Source of the DNA: Haemophilus parainfluenzae
GTDB lineage: Bacteria; Pseudomonadota; Gammaproteobacteria; Enterobacterales; Pasteurellaceae
Assembly: GCF_014931395.1 (NCBI RefSeq)
Contig: NZ_CP063120.1
Span: forward strand, 665,501 to 729,500
DNA length: 64,000 nt
Reading direction: 5' to 3'
Of this stretch, positions 41,780-51,822 are shown in pieces. How positions within the stretch are numbered: position 1 is the stretch's first letter; every line of letters starts with the position of its first letter. The notes beneath the pieces were generated by a model. That model was given only the letters and a program-made list of their open reading frames with translations, was not told where the DNA came from and searched no databases. Made by a program: the position numbers and the translations under genes.

Positions 41780-43780
41780 TTATTTCGATTTCTTCGCACG
41801 TAATACACGAGAAACGAAAATAAAGATACCAAAGATAAATACGGCAAGACCAAGTAACTCGCCAATATTATCCCAGTTTTCTAACGCTAAGGCTAATGGC
41901 GCTTCTGAACCACCCGAAGTCACAGATGCTGCAATAATAAAGGCTAAGATAACGCCCATTAAGCTTTCACCCACAATTAAACCTGCCGCGAAGAGTGTGC
42001 CGAAACGTTCTGCTTTTTTCTCCACTTCTGTATCGTTAGTGCGTTTTGCGTAGCTCTTAATATTGCGTGTGAGAAGCCATGCCATCACCGCACCGACTAC
42101 AACCGGCATATTGATTGATGGTGGAAGGTAGATACCAATCCCGACGGCTAATACCGGTAAGGCAAAGCGACTGTTACTGGTTTTACGCATAAATGCATCT
42201 ACAATAATCAACACAATACCTAAGCCCACACCACTTAAAATATAAGTCCATTCTAATTGGTTCGTAAAAATACCTTTAGAAATGGTGGTCATAATGGTGG
42301 CTTGTGGTGCAGAAAGTGCTTGTGCAGGATCCATATCTGGGCGTGGTAATGCGCCAGTGAAACCATAAGCGTGGTATAAAATTTCTAATACTGGTGCAAT
42401 CACTAATGCACCCACGAAACAACCGATAATTAATGCAACCTGTTGTCTCCAAGGGGTGGCTTCAACTAGAAGACCGGTTTTTAAGTCTTGTAAGTTATCG
42501 TTTGAAATAGTCGCGGTGGTTAAAACGATAGATGCCGTGAATAAGGTCAATGCCGTTAAGAATTTTTGACCGTCAGCCGTTTCAAATAAACCACTGCTTT
42601 TACCAATGGTTACTAAAACAAGTGAAATCACGATAACAGAAATGATCCCGATACCAGAAATAGGGCTAGAAGATGAGCCTACAAGTCCAGCCATATAACC
42701 CGATGCGGCTGCAACGAAGAAGCCGATTAACACCGCGAGTAGCGTACAAACCACCACTAATAATACGGCAAGTTCAGCAGAAATAGGTGCTGCTGCCACA
42801 AAGTGATATAAGGAAATCACGATTAACACGACAGTCGCCAATAAAATGTAAATGATGGTTTTTGGTGATAAGTCGATATCAATACGATGTTCTGATTCCT
42901 CTTGGGAACCTTTTAACATACGGAAAGAATGAATCATCCCTTCGATCATTGGTTTGAGAAGGATTAATAATGTCCAAATCGCCGCGATACCGATAGTCCC
43001 GACACCAATAAAGCGTACTTTGGTTTTCCATTCAGTCATGGCATAGCTCACGATTGACGCATCGGTCGGCATATCCCCAGTTGCGGTGAAATAAGGTACA
43101 GCCACACCCCAAGCGAGGAATGTCCCGAATAACATCGCAAGACCGCCTACGATACCAATTAAGTAACCCGCACCCACTAAGGCAAGAGAGAAACCCATCG
43201 GTAATTGGAAAACGGCTTTGCCGTTAGAGAACCATGCACTTGCGCTGTCAGACATGACACGTAATGCGTTGGTGAAGAATGCAACGGTTCCTGCAAAAAT
43301 ACCGCCGTAAGCAATATCTTTTACACCACTGTCGCTTTCGCTATTGTTGCCCGCTTTTAAGATTTCAGCCGCTGCCACACCTTCAGGGTAAGGTAAGTCG
43401 CTGTTTACTACCATTGCACGACGTAATGGAATGGTAAATAGTACGCCTAGAGTACCACCAGCGGCACAGATAAGCACAGTTTGCCAAAATGGAAATTCTT
43501 GCCAGTAACCCATCATTAATAGGCCTGGAAGCACGAAAATAACAGAAGATAATGTCCCCGCTGATGAAGCTTGGGTTTGCACCATGTTATTTTCTAAGAT
43601 ACTGGAATCCTTGAAGAATTTTAAAATTGCCATAGAGATTACGGCAGCTGGAATAGAGGAGGCAAATGTCATCCCCACTTTAAGACCTAAATAAACGTTA
43701 GATGCAGTGAAGATCACTGTAATTAACGCGCCAAGGAACATTCCTCGGAAGGTCAATTCTTTTAAATTATCATGCGACAT
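41780..43780 (-). CDS. OPT-family oligopeptide transporter
   Basis: 666 residues with about 15 membrane helices. The N-terminal LTFRGMFLGALITVIFTASNVYLGLKVGMTFASSIPAAV (in parts) and DLPYPEGVAAAEILKAG are diagnostic of the bacterial OPT branch. Likely a proton-coupled importer of oligopeptides or related metal-binding molecules in the inner membrane. Substrate unknown. Confidence 0.92.
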   Translation of the reverse strand: MSHDNLKELTFRGMFLGALITVIFTASNVYLGLKVGMTFASSIPAAVISMAILKFFKDSSILENNMVQTQASSAGTLSSVIFVLPGLLMMGYWQEFPFWQTVLICAAGGTLGVLFTIPLRRAMVVNSDLPYPEGVAAAEILKAGNNSESDSGVKDIAYGGIFAGTVAFFTNALRVMSDSASAWFSNGKAVFQLPMGFSLALVGAGYLIGIVGGLAMLFGTFLAWGVAVPYFTATGDMPTDASIVSYAMTEWKTKVRFIGVGTIGIAAIWTLLILLKPMIEGMIHSFRMLKGSQEESEHRIDIDLSPKTIIYILLATVVLIVISLYHFVAAAPISAELAVLLVVVCTLLAVLIGFFVAAASGYMAGLVGSSSSPISGIGIISVIVISLVLVTIGKSSGLFETADGQKFLTALTLFTASIVLTTATISNDNLQDLKTGLLVEATPWRQQVALIIGCFVGALVIAPVLEILYHAYGFTGALPRPDMDPAQALSAPQATIMTTISKGIFTNQLEWTYILSGVGLGIVLIIVDAFMRKTSNSRFALPVLAVGIGIYLPPSINMPVVVGAVMAWLLTRNIKSYAKRTNDTEVEKKAERFGTLFAAGLIVGESLMGVILAFIIAASVTSGGSEAPLALALENWDNIGELLGLAVFIFGIFIFVSRVLRAKKSK

Positions 43781-43855
43781 AAATTTTCCTGTTTATTTTG
43801 AAAAATGGCGATACATTCTCAAAAAAAGAATATTTATGCAAGTTTTATTTAAAGT

Positions 43856-43871
43856 TAATCGCTTGCGATTA
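43856..43871 (-). terminator. Small palindrome after nudE
   Basis: TAATCGC-TT-GCGATTA is a perfect inverted repeat 24 bp after the nudE stop, followed leftward by AT-rich sequence. A weak terminator or a regulatory dyad for the OPT gene. Confidence 0.4.
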
Positions 43872-43894
43872 GAATTTATCTAAATTTATTCGAT

Positions 43895-44443
43895 TTATTT
43901 ACGTTTTTTCAAAAAATCTCGTAAAGAATAAAGTGCAGCTAGGTTTCTGGCTTCATTAAATTCATCACTGACTAAAAGCGTATCGAGTTGAGATAACGGA
44001 TAACGCACGATTTCTAATGGTTCAGGCTCATCGCCTTCTAGTTGATTTGGATACAGATCTTCACCTAATAACACGTGCATTTTATGTCCCATAATTTGTG
44101 GATTGATTTTCATGGTACGTAAAAATGTCCATTTTTTTGCGCCAAAACCAATTTCTTCCTGCAATTCTCGATTTGCACTTTGTTCGGGCGTTTCTCCCAT
44201 ATCCATTCCACCTTTTACAAAGCCTAACTCATATTGTTCTGTTCCGACCGCGTATTCACGAATGAGGAGTAAATCTTCACCATCAATCGCAATTACCATC
44301 ACAGAATCTCGATTGAAAGGGCGGAAACGTTCATAAGTGCGGTCAATTCCATTGGAGAATTTGAGTTCAACAGCTTGAATTTCAAACAAGCGGGATTTTG
44401 CCACCGTAGAAAGGGAGAGAATGTGTGGAAGTTGTTTTTTCAT
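43895..44443 (-). CDS. nudE: ADP-compounds hydrolase NudE
   Basis: 182 residues. The Nudix box GGMDMGETPEQSANRELQEE with the following IGF is complete and matches G-x5-E-x7-REUXEEXGU. NudE hydrolyses ADP-ribose, NADH and Ap3A. It is divergent from hslR, as in E. coli (yrfE/yrfH). Confidence 0.92.
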   Translation of the reverse strand: MKKQLPHILSLSTVAKSRLFEIQAVELKFSNGIDRTYERFRPFNRDSVMVIAIDGEDLLLIREYAVGTEQYELGFVKGGMDMGETPEQSANRELQEEIGFGAKKWTFLRTMKINPQIMGHKMHVLLGEDLYPNQLEGDEPEPLEIVRYPLSQLDTLLVSDEFNEARNLAALYSLRDFLKKRK

Positions 44444-44507
44444 GATATTAGCCCTATTATCTTATTATTAGCTCATCATACGCAAAGTGAGAGAAATAGG
44501 AAGAGTT

Positions 44508-44903
44508 ATGGCTGAAAATAACGAAGTACGGTTAGATAAATGGCTTTGGGCGGCGCGTTTTTATAAAACCCGTAGCATTGCGAAAGCGATGATTGAAGGG
44601 GGAAAAGTCCATTACAATGGTCAGCGTGCTAAAGTGAGTAAAAATGTAGAAATTGGGGCGATGATTAAACTCCGTCAAGGCAATGATGAAAAAGAAATTG
44701 AAGTGATAGCTTTGAGCGATCAACGTCGTGGCGCCCCTGAGGCCCAATTGCTTTACCAAGAAACGGCGCAGAGTGTGAAAAAACGCGAGGAAATGGCGTG
44801 GGCAAGAAAAAATAATGCCCTTTCAATGCCGCATCCTGATCGTCGTCCAAATAAAAAAGAACGTCGAGATTTATTGAAATTTAAACACCAAGATGAGTTT
44901 TAG
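44508..44903 (+). CDS. hslR: Heat shock protein 15 (ribosome-associated) HslR
   Basis: 131 residues from the ATG of MAENNEVRLDKWLW with AGGAAGAG before it. The S4 RNA-binding domain spans about 7-65 (RLDKWLWAARFYKTRSIAK, GGKVHYNG). The tail is strongly basic. Hsp15 rescues 50S subunits that carry stuck nascent peptide after heat shock. Confidence 0.93.
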   Translation: MAENNEVRLDKWLWAARFYKTRSIAKAMIEGGKVHYNGQRAKVSKNVEIGAMIKLRQGNDEKEIEVIALSDQRRGAPEAQLLYQETAQSVKKREEMAWARKNNALSMPHPDRRPNKKERRDLLKFKHQDEF

Positions 44904-44908
44904 AAGAC

Positions 44909-44940
44909 AAAAGTGCGGTCAAATTTGACCGCACTTTCGA
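44909..44940. terminator. Perfect uptake-word palindrome terminator after hslR
   Basis: AAAGTGCGGTCAAA and its exact complement TTTGACCGCACTTT join directly, so the whole 28 bp is a perfect palindrome. It lies between convergent hslR and the DUF4189 lipoprotein gene. Confidence 0.85.
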
Positions 44941-44952
44941 AAATATTATTTA

Positions 44953-45840
44953 CTATTTAAGCACATTACCATCTAATGCTACGTTAAATGGTTTCCCGCC
45001 TTTAATTCCTGGCATAATGACCTGAGGGCTATCGAAGTTACAAGTTTTATCTTTAAGCATATCGCACGGTAAGGCACAAAGTGACGGCGCTGGGCTTGGT
45101 TCACAAGATGAGCCTCCTTTTGCTTGGCAATTTTCAACCGCCATTTCTTTAGCGTGCTCAGGAATGATGCTATTTCCGAAGTAATCTCTCAAACCGCTAC
45201 TATCTCTACCACTAGCTAGTCCTAGACACATATTACTTATACCAATCGCTAATTGGCAGTCTTTACCACCATACTCTTGACACTGTTTTAGTGCATCTTG
45301 TTTCGCCTGTTCAAGCGTACTATAGGCAGCATCTGAAGCCCACATCATTTTATTAATTTCTGGAGAGCGAGCAATAGCTGCCCATAATCTAGGTTTAATT
45401 TTGCGTTTTTTTAGTTCTTCTGGCGTAGCAATTTTTACTGCTTCTTGATATTCACCACAACCAAATTCTTTTTCAATGTCACCAAACCCGGTGGCATCTC
45501 TAATAGATGTGATTTTATGGTTTGCATCCGTAAATACATAAGTCCATGTATGGCCACCAGTATAGACTTTTTCTGTTGTCAGAAAGATTGTTCTAGCGTT
45601 TCGGCCAACTTCATAGGTTTGTAAATCATAAAGAGCAAGTCGATAAGCGTGAATATAACTTTTTTCATTATCTTTAAAGCATTGATAAGACTCATCAGGT
45701 AAACGTTTTCGAGCAAAAAACTCATAGTCTTCTTTACCATGCCAGTATAAGGTGTCTAATGGGTTATACATTGTTGAACAACTTGTTAAAAAGAGCGTGA
45801 ATGCCGCGAGACAAATTAGCTTAATCTTATGAGATAACAT
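44953..45840 (-). CDS. Lipoprotein with a C-terminal DUF4189 domain
   Basis: 295 residues. Signal peptide with lipobox LTSC (Cys21). The N-terminal half (about 25-150) is not recognised. The C-terminal part, from RLWAAIARSPE onward, has the DUF4189 pattern (WASDAAYSTLEQAKQDALKQ, then CQ..GGKDCQLAI). About ten cysteines in the mature protein, most in the last 130 residues, suggest several disulfides. Envelope protein of unknown role. Its codon use appears ordinary for the window. Confidence 0.8.
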   Translation of the reverse strand: MLSHKIKLICLAAFTLFLTSCSTMYNPLDTLYWHGKEDYEFFARKRLPDESYQCFKDNEKSYIHAYRLALYDLQTYEVGRNARTIFLTTEKVYTGGHTWTYVFTDANHKITSIRDATGFGDIEKEFGCGEYQEAVKIATPEELKKRKIKPRLWAAIARSPEINKMMWASDAAYSTLEQAKQDALKQCQEYGGKDCQLAIGISNMCLGLASGRDSSGLRDYFGNSIIPEHAKEMAVENCQAKGGSSCEPSPAPSLCALPCDMLKDKTCNFDSPQVIMPGIKGGKPFNVALDGNVLK

Positions 45841-45952
45841 GAGATATATTTCCTTATTAAAAGATAAAGGTACGTGAAAATAATATAGTGATTTACTCAG
45901 GTTATCAAATTTTATTGTAAGTATAAAGTGAATATTTTTATAGGTTTAAATA

Positions 45953-45984
45953 AAAAAGTGCGGTCAATTTTGACCGCACTTTGT
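45953..45984 (-). terminator. Uptake-word terminator after the YqhA-family gene
   Basis: AAAGTGCGGTCAA-TT-TTGACCGCACTTT; a nearly perfect palindrome directly after the leftward gene that stops at 45988. Confidence 0.85.
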
Positions 45985-45987
45985 GTA

Positions 45988-46545
45988 TTAATGGTTTTTG
46001 TGGCTTGTACTGTAGAGAATTTTGTCGGTATAAGCCATCGCAATCGCTGAAATCAAGAAAGAAAAATGAATAATCACTTCCCACATAATCGTTTTTTCAG
46101 GAATTTTTGAGGCATTCACAAAGGTTTGCAATAAGTGAATCGAGGAAATGCTGATAATTGACATAGAAAGTTTCACTTTCAGCACAGTCGCATTCACATG
46201 GCTCATCCATTCAGGTTGATCAGGATGGTTTTTTGTACGAAGTTTTGAAACAAAAATCTCGTATCCGCCTAATGTCACCATCACCAATAAGTTCGCAATC
46301 ATCACCACATCAATGAGATTGAGGACGGCGAGCATAATGGTGTCTGCATCCATTTCATTAACATTGGTGATGAGATACCACAAGTTTTTCATAAACTTGT
46401 AGGCATAGATGCCTTGCACGACAATTAAACCTAAGTAAATAGGCACTTGTAACCAACGGCTTGCAAAAATTGTTTTGCTTAGAAAACTGGTTTGTTCGTT
46501 ATATTTTGCACATGGATCCGTGATTTCTTTTTGTTCTGTCGCCAT
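45988..46545 (-). CDS. YqhA/UPF0114-family membrane protein
   Basis: 185 residues from the ATG of [12 protein letters not shown], with GGGGAATTTT before it; a longer in-frame start 24 codons upstream lacks a ribosome site. Four membrane helices; conserved [16 protein letters not shown] and [18 protein letters not shown]. Family function unknown. Confidence 0.88.
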   Translation of the reverse strand: MATEQKEITDPCAKYNEQTSFLSKTIFASRWLQVPIYLGLIVVQGIYAYKFMKNLWYLITNVNEMDADTIMLAVLNLIDVVMIANLLVMVTLGGYEIFVSKLRTKNHPDQPEWMSHVNATVLKVKLSMSIISISSIHLLQTFVNASKIPEKTIMWEVIIHFSFLISAIAMAYTDKILYSTSHKNH

Positions 46546-46627
46546 AAAATTCCCCACAAATAAAAAATTCAAATAAAAAAGCGGCAAGAAAATAGCCTCT
46601 TTTAAAGAAAAATTCAACAGGTATGCT

Positions 46628-48238
46628 TTATTTTACCCCGTTCTCGGTAGTGATAAGAGATAGGCGCGTTAAATCCACGTCATTATTGAGCAATTCAACG
46701 TTTGGCATGCTCTTGTTAGCTTTCGCTGACAAATCTTTAAAGCGTTCCACTTTCCCCACTAAACCTTGTTGTCCCACAAGGGCAGTGACAGTGCTGTTGT
46801 ATTGATTGCTCACAGTGGAAAGGGTGTTGCCCAGTTTGTTTAAGCGTTCTGCCACCAAGCAAATCTGGTTGTAAATTTCACCTGCTTTTTCCGCGATTTC
46901 TTTAGCCTCAGCATTGCCTCGTTCGATACGCCATAAATTCGCCACAGTACGCAAAATTGGCATAAGGGTCGTGTGCGAAACCATAATCACATTTTTCTCA
47001 TAGCCATAATTAAACAGACTTGGGTCTAATTTTAAGGCTTCAATATAAGCCGGTTCTACGGCAATGAACATCAAGACAAAATTAGGACTGCGCATGCCAA
47101 TCAAATTGCTGTAATCCTTGCGGTGCAAGTCATCAATGTGATTTTTCAGGGCTTTAATATGCTCCCTTAGTAAACGCTCACGTTCGAATTCATCCTCAGA
47201 ATTGACCGCACTTTCGTAAGCATTCAATGACATTTTGCTATCAATGATGATGTTTTTCTCATCGGGCAGATTTAGCACAAAATCAGGATAGTTTCGACCG
47301 CCTTGTTCATCTTTAAAATGGGCCTGTGCACTGTAATGCACGTTTTCAATCAAGCCTGCCAACTGAAGCGCGCGCTCAAGTTGTACCTCTCCCCAGTTAC
47401 CTAGGGTTTTCTTTTCACCTTTTAAAGCCGAAGTTAAATTATTGGCTTCTTGCGACATATTTAAGCCAATTTCCAACACCTTTTTGATTTCCGCTTCTAA
47501 ACCCGCATTGCCTTTCACCGATTCCGAATGGATTTCATTGACTCGTTTTTGAAAGCCTTCGATTTGTTCACGGAAAGGCTTCAACAAGGTTTCCAATGCG
47601 GTTTGATTGGTTTGATTAAAGGATTGGCTTTTTTCTTCCAAAATGCGGTTGGCCAGATTTTGGAATTCCACGCCTAGCTGTTGTTTGGATTGCTCAATAT
47701 GCTGTTGCTGTTCAGCAAAATGTTTTTCTTTTTCGGAAAGGGTGGTTTTCAACTCCGTTAATTCTTGTGAAAGTGCGGTCAATTTTTCCTGCGTTTTTTG
47801 CTGCTCTTGTTCTTTTCTAAGTAGATTTTCTTGCGCTTGTTGTAATTGATCTTGCAAGCTTTCGGCTTGTGCAGATGCTATTCCAAAGCGTTCTTTTAAC
47901 GCGGTGATTTGCCCGCCAATTTGATCGTGACGAAGTTGTTCTTCATCCAATTCTTTTTCTAAATATTGGATTTTTTCATCACGTTCATTAAGGCGAGTTT
48001 GCAAGCCTTCTGAATGGGTTTGTACTTTAACAGCTTGCTGTTCTAGCTGATTTTTGGCCACACTTAAGGAATCAAAACGCTCAGCTAATTGATTGTAATC
48101 GCCGATAGTTTTATTGAGGTCTTGTTGTAATTCTTGCGTATCTCGTTTGCTGCGGCTTAATAGAAAAAGCATCACAATGCTAATAAAAAGCAGTACGGCA
48201 ATGATGATTAAATATTGATTAGACGTGAGTTCTGACAT
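46628..48238 (-). CDS. rmuC: DNA recombination protein RmuC
   Basis: 536 residues. One N-terminal membrane helix (about 9-27), a long coiled coil (about 30-220) rich in Gln and Glu, then the RmuC nuclease-like domain with [34 protein letters not shown] and [18 protein letters not shown]. RmuC limits inversions at short inverted repeats in E. coli, of possible relevance given the many inverted uptake words here. Confidence 0.94.
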   Translation of the reverse strand: MSELTSNQYLIIIAVLLFISIVMLFLLSRSKRDTQELQQDLNKTIGDYNQLAERFDSLSVAKNQLEQQAVKVQTHSEGLQTRLNERDEKIQYLEKELDEEQLRHDQIGGQITALKERFGIASAQAESLQDQLQQAQENLLRKEQEQQKTQEKLTALSQELTELKTTLSEKEKHFAEQQQHIEQSKQQLGVEFQNLANRILEEKSQSFNQTNQTALETLLKPFREQIEGFQKRVNEIHSESVKGNAGLEAEIKKVLEIGLNMSQEANNLTSALKGEKKTLGNWGEVQLERALQLAGLIENVHYSAQAHFKDEQGGRNYPDFVLNLPDEKNIIIDSKMSLNAYESAVNSEDEFERERLLREHIKALKNHIDDLHRKDYSNLIGMRSPNFVLMFIAVEPAYIEALKLDPSLFNYGYEKNVIMVSHTTLMPILRTVANLWRIERGNAEAKEIAEKAGEIYNQICLVAERLNKLGNTLSTVSNQYNSTVTALVGQQGLVGKVERFKDLSAKANKSMPNVELLNNDVDLTRLSLITTENGVK

Positions 48239-48319
48239 AAATAGGCTCCTAGAAACGCAAAAATTTTAGCATATTCCCAGAAACTTTTTAAAAATTAAGA
48301 GGATTTTCACTAGACAAAG

Positions 48320-48349
48320 AAAGTGCAGTCAAAAATAACCGCACTTTTT
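48320..48349 (-). terminator. Imperfect uptake-word terminator after aphA
   Basis: AAAGTGCAGTC and a later ACCGCACTTTTT form a stem with one G-U on the minus strand. It is placed just after the aphA stop. Confidence 0.7.
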
Positions 48350-48356
48350 AGGAAGA

Positions 48357-49064
48357 TTAGTAGTTTGAGTTAATCAATACTTCTTCACCGTAGCCACCAA
48401 GGGTTGGCATCGGTTGGTAAGTTGAGTTTGCTGCACGCATTAAACGAATACCACGAATACCCGCTTCTTTTGCTGCTAGAATATCATCATCACTGTCACC
48501 ATAGTGAATACTCACTTTGTGCTCAATAATACCCGGTGTTTTGTTATATTTAGTTGGAAGTTTGCGACCGCCCATGAATTCTACAGGGTGCATGTCTTTA
48601 ATATTAAAGGCTTTTTGTAGCACAGGTGTCACACCATCTTTATCGCCAGCTGTACGACCGGTAATAAAATAAATTTGGTCACCACGTGCTTGGTGCATAT
48701 TAATTAAATCCACCGCAATTTGTTTTGGAATGGAATATTGGTCACAACCTGCATTCACTTCATTCCAGAAATCTTGATTTTTTAAGTAATCATTTTTACC
48801 TGGGGAGTATTTTTCTTGGCCGTGATAGAAACAAGGACTACTGAAAAGTACAGTATCGTCAATGTCGAAGCTCACATTAATGGGTGCTTTGCCTTCCAAT
48901 TCCTTTTTCAATTGTTCAACAGAGATCCAGTGAATCGGTTTTTGCTCTGTCATTTCACGAGCATTCGTACCTTGTTCAGTGTAAGGTTCTTTGTTTGATG
49001 CAAAAGTAGAGACTGCGCTTGCCGCTAAAATTGCAATGGCAGAAAGTTTAAGTAAATTTTTCAT
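48357..49064 (-). CDS. aphA: Class B acid phosphatase AphA
   Basis: 235 residues with a signal peptide cut near residue 22. The catalytic FDIDDTV is at 66-72 and a second Asp cluster GDSDDDI lies in the C-terminal half, the DDDD superfamily layout. A periplasmic phosphatase/phosphotransferase that releases nucleosides from host nucleotides; in Haemophilus it can serve NMN/NAD salvage, feeding PnuC. A near-consensus CRP site lies about 100 bp upstream. Confidence 0.93.
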   Translation of the reverse strand: MKNLLKLSAIAILAASAVSTFASNKEPYTEQGTNAREMTEQKPIHWISVEQLKKELEGKAPINVSFDIDDTVLFSSPCFYHGQEKYSPGKNDYLKNQDFWNEVNAGCDQYSIPKQIAVDLINMHQARGDQIYFITGRTAGDKDGVTPVLQKAFNIKDMHPVEFMGGRKLPTKYNKTPGIIEHKVSIHYGDSDDDILAAKEAGIRGIRLMRAANSTYQPMPTLGGYGEEVLINSNY

Positions 49065-49158
49065 GTTTTCCTCATTAAGTAGTTTGTTTTACTTGTAACA
49101 AATCATATCCTTTTAAAATATGGGTGTGAAATAATAGCAATCGTTTGCTATTTAAAAA

Positions 49159-49174
49159 AGTGATCTTTGTCACA
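49159..49174. promoter_or_regulatory. Near-consensus CRP site between aphA and hslV
   Basis: AGTGA-TCTTTG-TCACA, one mismatch to the core. It lies between the divergent aphA and hslV genes and most likely serves aphA, which is under CRP control in E. coli. Confidence 0.55.
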
Positions 49175-49220
49175 TTTTTTTGAGATGGTTGTTTAATAAA
49201 GCATCAAAGAAAAATTACCC

Positions 49221-49249
49221 CTTGAATTTGGCTGAATTGAACGCCATAT
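49221..49249 (+). promoter_or_regulatory. Heat-shock (sigma-32) promoter of hslVU
   Basis: CTTGAA, then 15 bases, then CGCCATAT, close to the sigma-32 consensus CTTGAA and CCCCATNT. The start would fall about 30 bp before the hslV ATG. Confidence 0.75.
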
Positions 49250-49283
49250 AACGAATAACTTTTCTTAAAAGAAGGATAAAAGA

Positions 49284-49814
49284 ATGACAACAATTGTAAG
49301 CGTACGTCGTAATGGCCAAGTGGTTGTTGGAGGCGATGGACAGGTTTCATTAGGCAACACCGTTATGAAAGGGAATGCCCGTAAAGTACGCCGTTTATAT
49401 AATGGCAAAGTTTTAGCCGGTTTTGCAGGTGGTACAGCCGATGCGTTCACCTTATTTGAATTATTTGAGCGTAAATTAGAAATGCATCAAGGGCATTTGT
49501 TAAAAGCCGCTGTAGAATTAGCCAAAGATTGGCGAACTGATCGAGCGTTACGCAAATTAGAAGCAATGTTGATTGTGGCGGATGAAAAAGAAAGTTTAAT
49601 CATTACCGGTATTGGTGATGTGGTGCAACCAGAGGCCGATCAGATTTTAGCCATTGGTTCTGGCGGTAATTATGCATTATCGGCAGCCCGTGCGTTGGTG
49701 GAGAATACTGATTTATCAGCTCGTGAAATTGTGGAAAAATCTTTAAAAATTGCCGGTGATATTTGCGTGTTTACCAATACAAATTTCACTATCGAAGAAT
49801 TACCGAATAAATAA
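49284..49814 (+). CDS. hslV: ATP-dependent protease peptidase subunit HslV
   Basis: 176 residues. The nucleophile Thr2 is exposed after Met removal ([20 protein letters not shown]). Proteasome-beta fold; [20 protein letters not shown] is diagnostic. Forms the HslUV protease with hslU, ten bases downstream. Confidence 0.97.
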   Translation: MTTIVSVRRNGQVVVGGDGQVSLGNTVMKGNARKVRRLYNGKVLAGFAGGTADAFTLFELFERKLEMHQGHLLKAAVELAKDWRTDRALRKLEAMLIVADEKESLIITGIGDVVQPEADQILAIGSGGNYALSAARALVENTDLSAREIVEKSLKIAGDICVFTNTNFTIEELPNK

Positions 49815-49823
49815 GGAAAAATT

Positions 49824-51158
49824 ATGTCTGAAATGACCCCTCGTGAAATTGTTTCCGAATTAGATCAACATATTATCGGCCAAAAAGAGGCGAAAAGAGC
49901 GGTTGCGATCGCATTACGTAACCGTTGGAGAAGAATGCAGTTGCAAGAACTACTTCGCCATGAAGTCACCCCTAAAAATATTTTAATGATTGGGCCAACG
50001 GGTGTGGGTAAAACCGAGATTGCACGTCGTCTTGCAAAATTAGCCAATGCGCCATTCATTAAAGTGGAAGCAACCAAGTTCACCGAAGTGGGCTATGTGG
50101 GGAAAGAAGTGGATTCCATTATCCGGGATTTAACGGACAGTGCGATGAAATTGGTTCGCCAACAAGAAATTGCGAAAAATCGTGCGAAAGCCGAAGATGC
50201 GGCGGAAGATCGTATTTTAGATGCATTACTACCACCACCGAAAAATCAATGGGGTGAAGTCGAAAACCACGATACCAACAGCAGCACTCGCCAAGCGTTC
50301 CGTAAAAAATTACGTGAAGGTCAATTAGACGATAAAGAAATCGAAATTGATGTGTCTGCGGGCGTTTCAATGGGCGTAGAAATCATGGCACCTCCAGGCA
50401 TGGAAGAAATGACTAATCAGTTGCAATCCATGTTCCAAAGTTTAGGTTCGGATAAAACTAAAAAACGCAAAATGAAAATTAAGGATGCATTAAAAACCTT
50501 AATTGACGATGAAGCAGCAAAATTGATCAATCCTGAAGAATTGAAACAAAAAGCCATCGATGCAGTTGAGCAAAATGGTATCGTGTTTATTGATGAGATC
50601 GACAAGATCTGTAAAAAAGGCGAATACAGTGGTGCGGATGTTTCTCGTGAAGGTGTGCAACGTGACTTATTGCCATTAGTGGAAGGTTCAACGGTGAATA
50701 CTAAACATGGGATGGTGAAAACTGATCATATTCTCTTTATTGCATCGGGTGCATTCCAAGTGGCGCGTCCATCGGATTTAATCCCAGAGTTGCAAGGTCG
50801 TTTGCCGATTCGTGTTGAATTATCAGCATTAACAGCAGAGGATTTTGAGCGTATTCTAACTGAGCCAAATGCGTCTTTAACAGAGCAATATAAAGCCCTC
50901 ATGGCAACAGAAGGCGTGAGCATTGAGTTTACACAAGATGCGATTAAGAAAATTGCTGAAGCAGCTTTCCGTGTGAATGAGAAAACAGAGAATATCGGAG
51001 CAAGACGTTTACATACCGTTATGGAACGTTTAATGGATAAAATCTCATTTGATGCGAGCGATATGAACGGACAAACCGTGAATATTGATGCGGCCTATGT
51101 GATTGAGGCATTAGGCGAAGTGATCGAGAATGAAGATTTAAGTCGATTCATTCTGTAA
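49824..51158 (+). CDS. hslU: ATP-dependent protease ATPase subunit HslU
   Basis: 444 residues. Walker A GPTGVGKT (57-64), pore motif GYVG, an I domain (about 110-240) and Walker B IVFIDEID. The C-terminus ends in RFIL, the tail that inserts into HslV. Unfolds substrates for HslV under heat shock. Confidence 0.97.
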   Translation: MSEMTPREIVSELDQHIIGQKEAKRAVAIALRNRWRRMQLQELLRHEVTPKNILMIGPTGVGKTEIARRLAKLANAPFIKVEATKFTEVGYVGKEVDSIIRDLTDSAMKLVRQQEIAKNRAKAEDAAEDRILDALLPPPKNQWGEVENHDTNSSTRQAFRKKLREGQLDDKEIEIDVSAGVSMGVEIMAPPGMEEMTNQLQSMFQSLGSDKTKKRKMKIKDALKTLIDDEAAKLINPEELKQKAIDAVEQNGIVFIDEIDKICKKGEYSGADVSREGVQRDLLPLVEGSTVNTKHGMVKTDHILFIASGAFQVARPSDLIPELQGRLPIRVELSALTAEDFERILTEPNASLTEQYKALMATEGVSIEFTQDAIKKIAEAAFRVNEKTENIGARRLHTVMERLMDKISFDASDMNGQTVNIDAAYVIEALGEVIENEDLSRFIL

Positions 51159-51180
51159 TGAAAGTTTAGATAAAGAAAAA

Positions 51181-51226
51181 GGGGCTGTAACAGAATGCTG
51201 TGAAACCGCATTCTAGTTGCAGTCCC
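51181..51226 (+). terminator. Long imperfect hairpin after hslU
   Basis: GGGGCTGTAACAGAATGC and GCATTCTAGTTGCAGTCCC pair almost fully around TGTGAAACC. It may terminate hslVU, or may be the outer end of the IS remnant that follows, whose relatives often have ends beginning GGGGCTGT. Confidence 0.55.
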
Positions 51227-51240
51227 TTTAAAATATAGAA

Positions 51241-51290
51241 AATACCAAGGCTTTTAAAGTAATACGTTCTTTAAAGCTCTTGGTATTTTT
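51241..51290. terminator. Second hairpin with T tract between hslU and the IS remnant
   Basis: AATACCAAG...TTTAAAG and CTTTAAA...CTTGGTATT form a long stem, followed by TTTTTC. It could serve hslU or the leftward transposase fragment. Confidence 0.7.
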
Positions 51291-51341
51291 CATTTTTAGG
51301 CGCACTTAAATAAGCCCTAGTCAGATTAAAATTTTTTGGAT

Positions 51342-51803
51342 TTAAGCTACTTCTTTAATCTCGAATAAGGTCTTGTTAATTCGGCCAGATTGTATTCTGT
51401 TATGTAATTTTGCAAGATTAAATCTCATCGCTCGAATATAGAGCATTTTATGAACATTATCTTTACCGCGATGGTTAAATCGTTTAAATTGAAAGTCCTC
51501 TTTAAGTACACCGAAGGTACCTTCCACTTGTATGGAACGTTTAGTCCGTAATTGTATGCCTTCAGCACTTATTAATCGCTTTTGGTTATCTGCCAATAAT
51601 GCATCATATGCTGGATTCGTTTCAATTTGTTTAGGATTAGATGCATTCCATATTTTGGCATATGGCTGGCATTCTTTACGAAGACCACAGCGAGGGTTGA
51701 TAGGAACGTGCTGAACTGCACAGTATTCTACGAATATCGATATAGCAAATGCACGAGTAAAACGATGTTCACTGGGGAACCGTAAAAAGTAACATAGGAA
51801 TTA
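51342..51803 (-). pseudogene. Truncated IS1182-like transposase
   Basis: An open frame of about 150 codons without a start. Reading from 51803 it gives a piece with RFPSEHRFTRAF, a Cys-bearing segment (PRCGLRKECQPYAKIW), then KRLISAEGIQLRTKRSIQVEG and FGVLKEDFQFKRFNHRGK to KLHNRIQ. The RSIQVEGTFGVLKED block is the C-terminal DDE region of IS1182-type transposases. The N-terminal two thirds are missing and a stop (TAA) abuts the left boundary, so the element cannot move by itself. Confidence 0.8.
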
Positions 51804-51822
51804 ATTTAATCAAACAGACATA

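Larger units (their letters stand above)
51181..51805. mobile_element. IS1182-like insertion sequence remnant
   Basis: It spans the possible terminal hairpin and the transposase fragment. The other end was not found; the sequence passes within 20 bp into an AT-rich amidohydrolase gene. The remnant marks the edge of a probably acquired segment up to about 53115. Confidence 0.6.
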
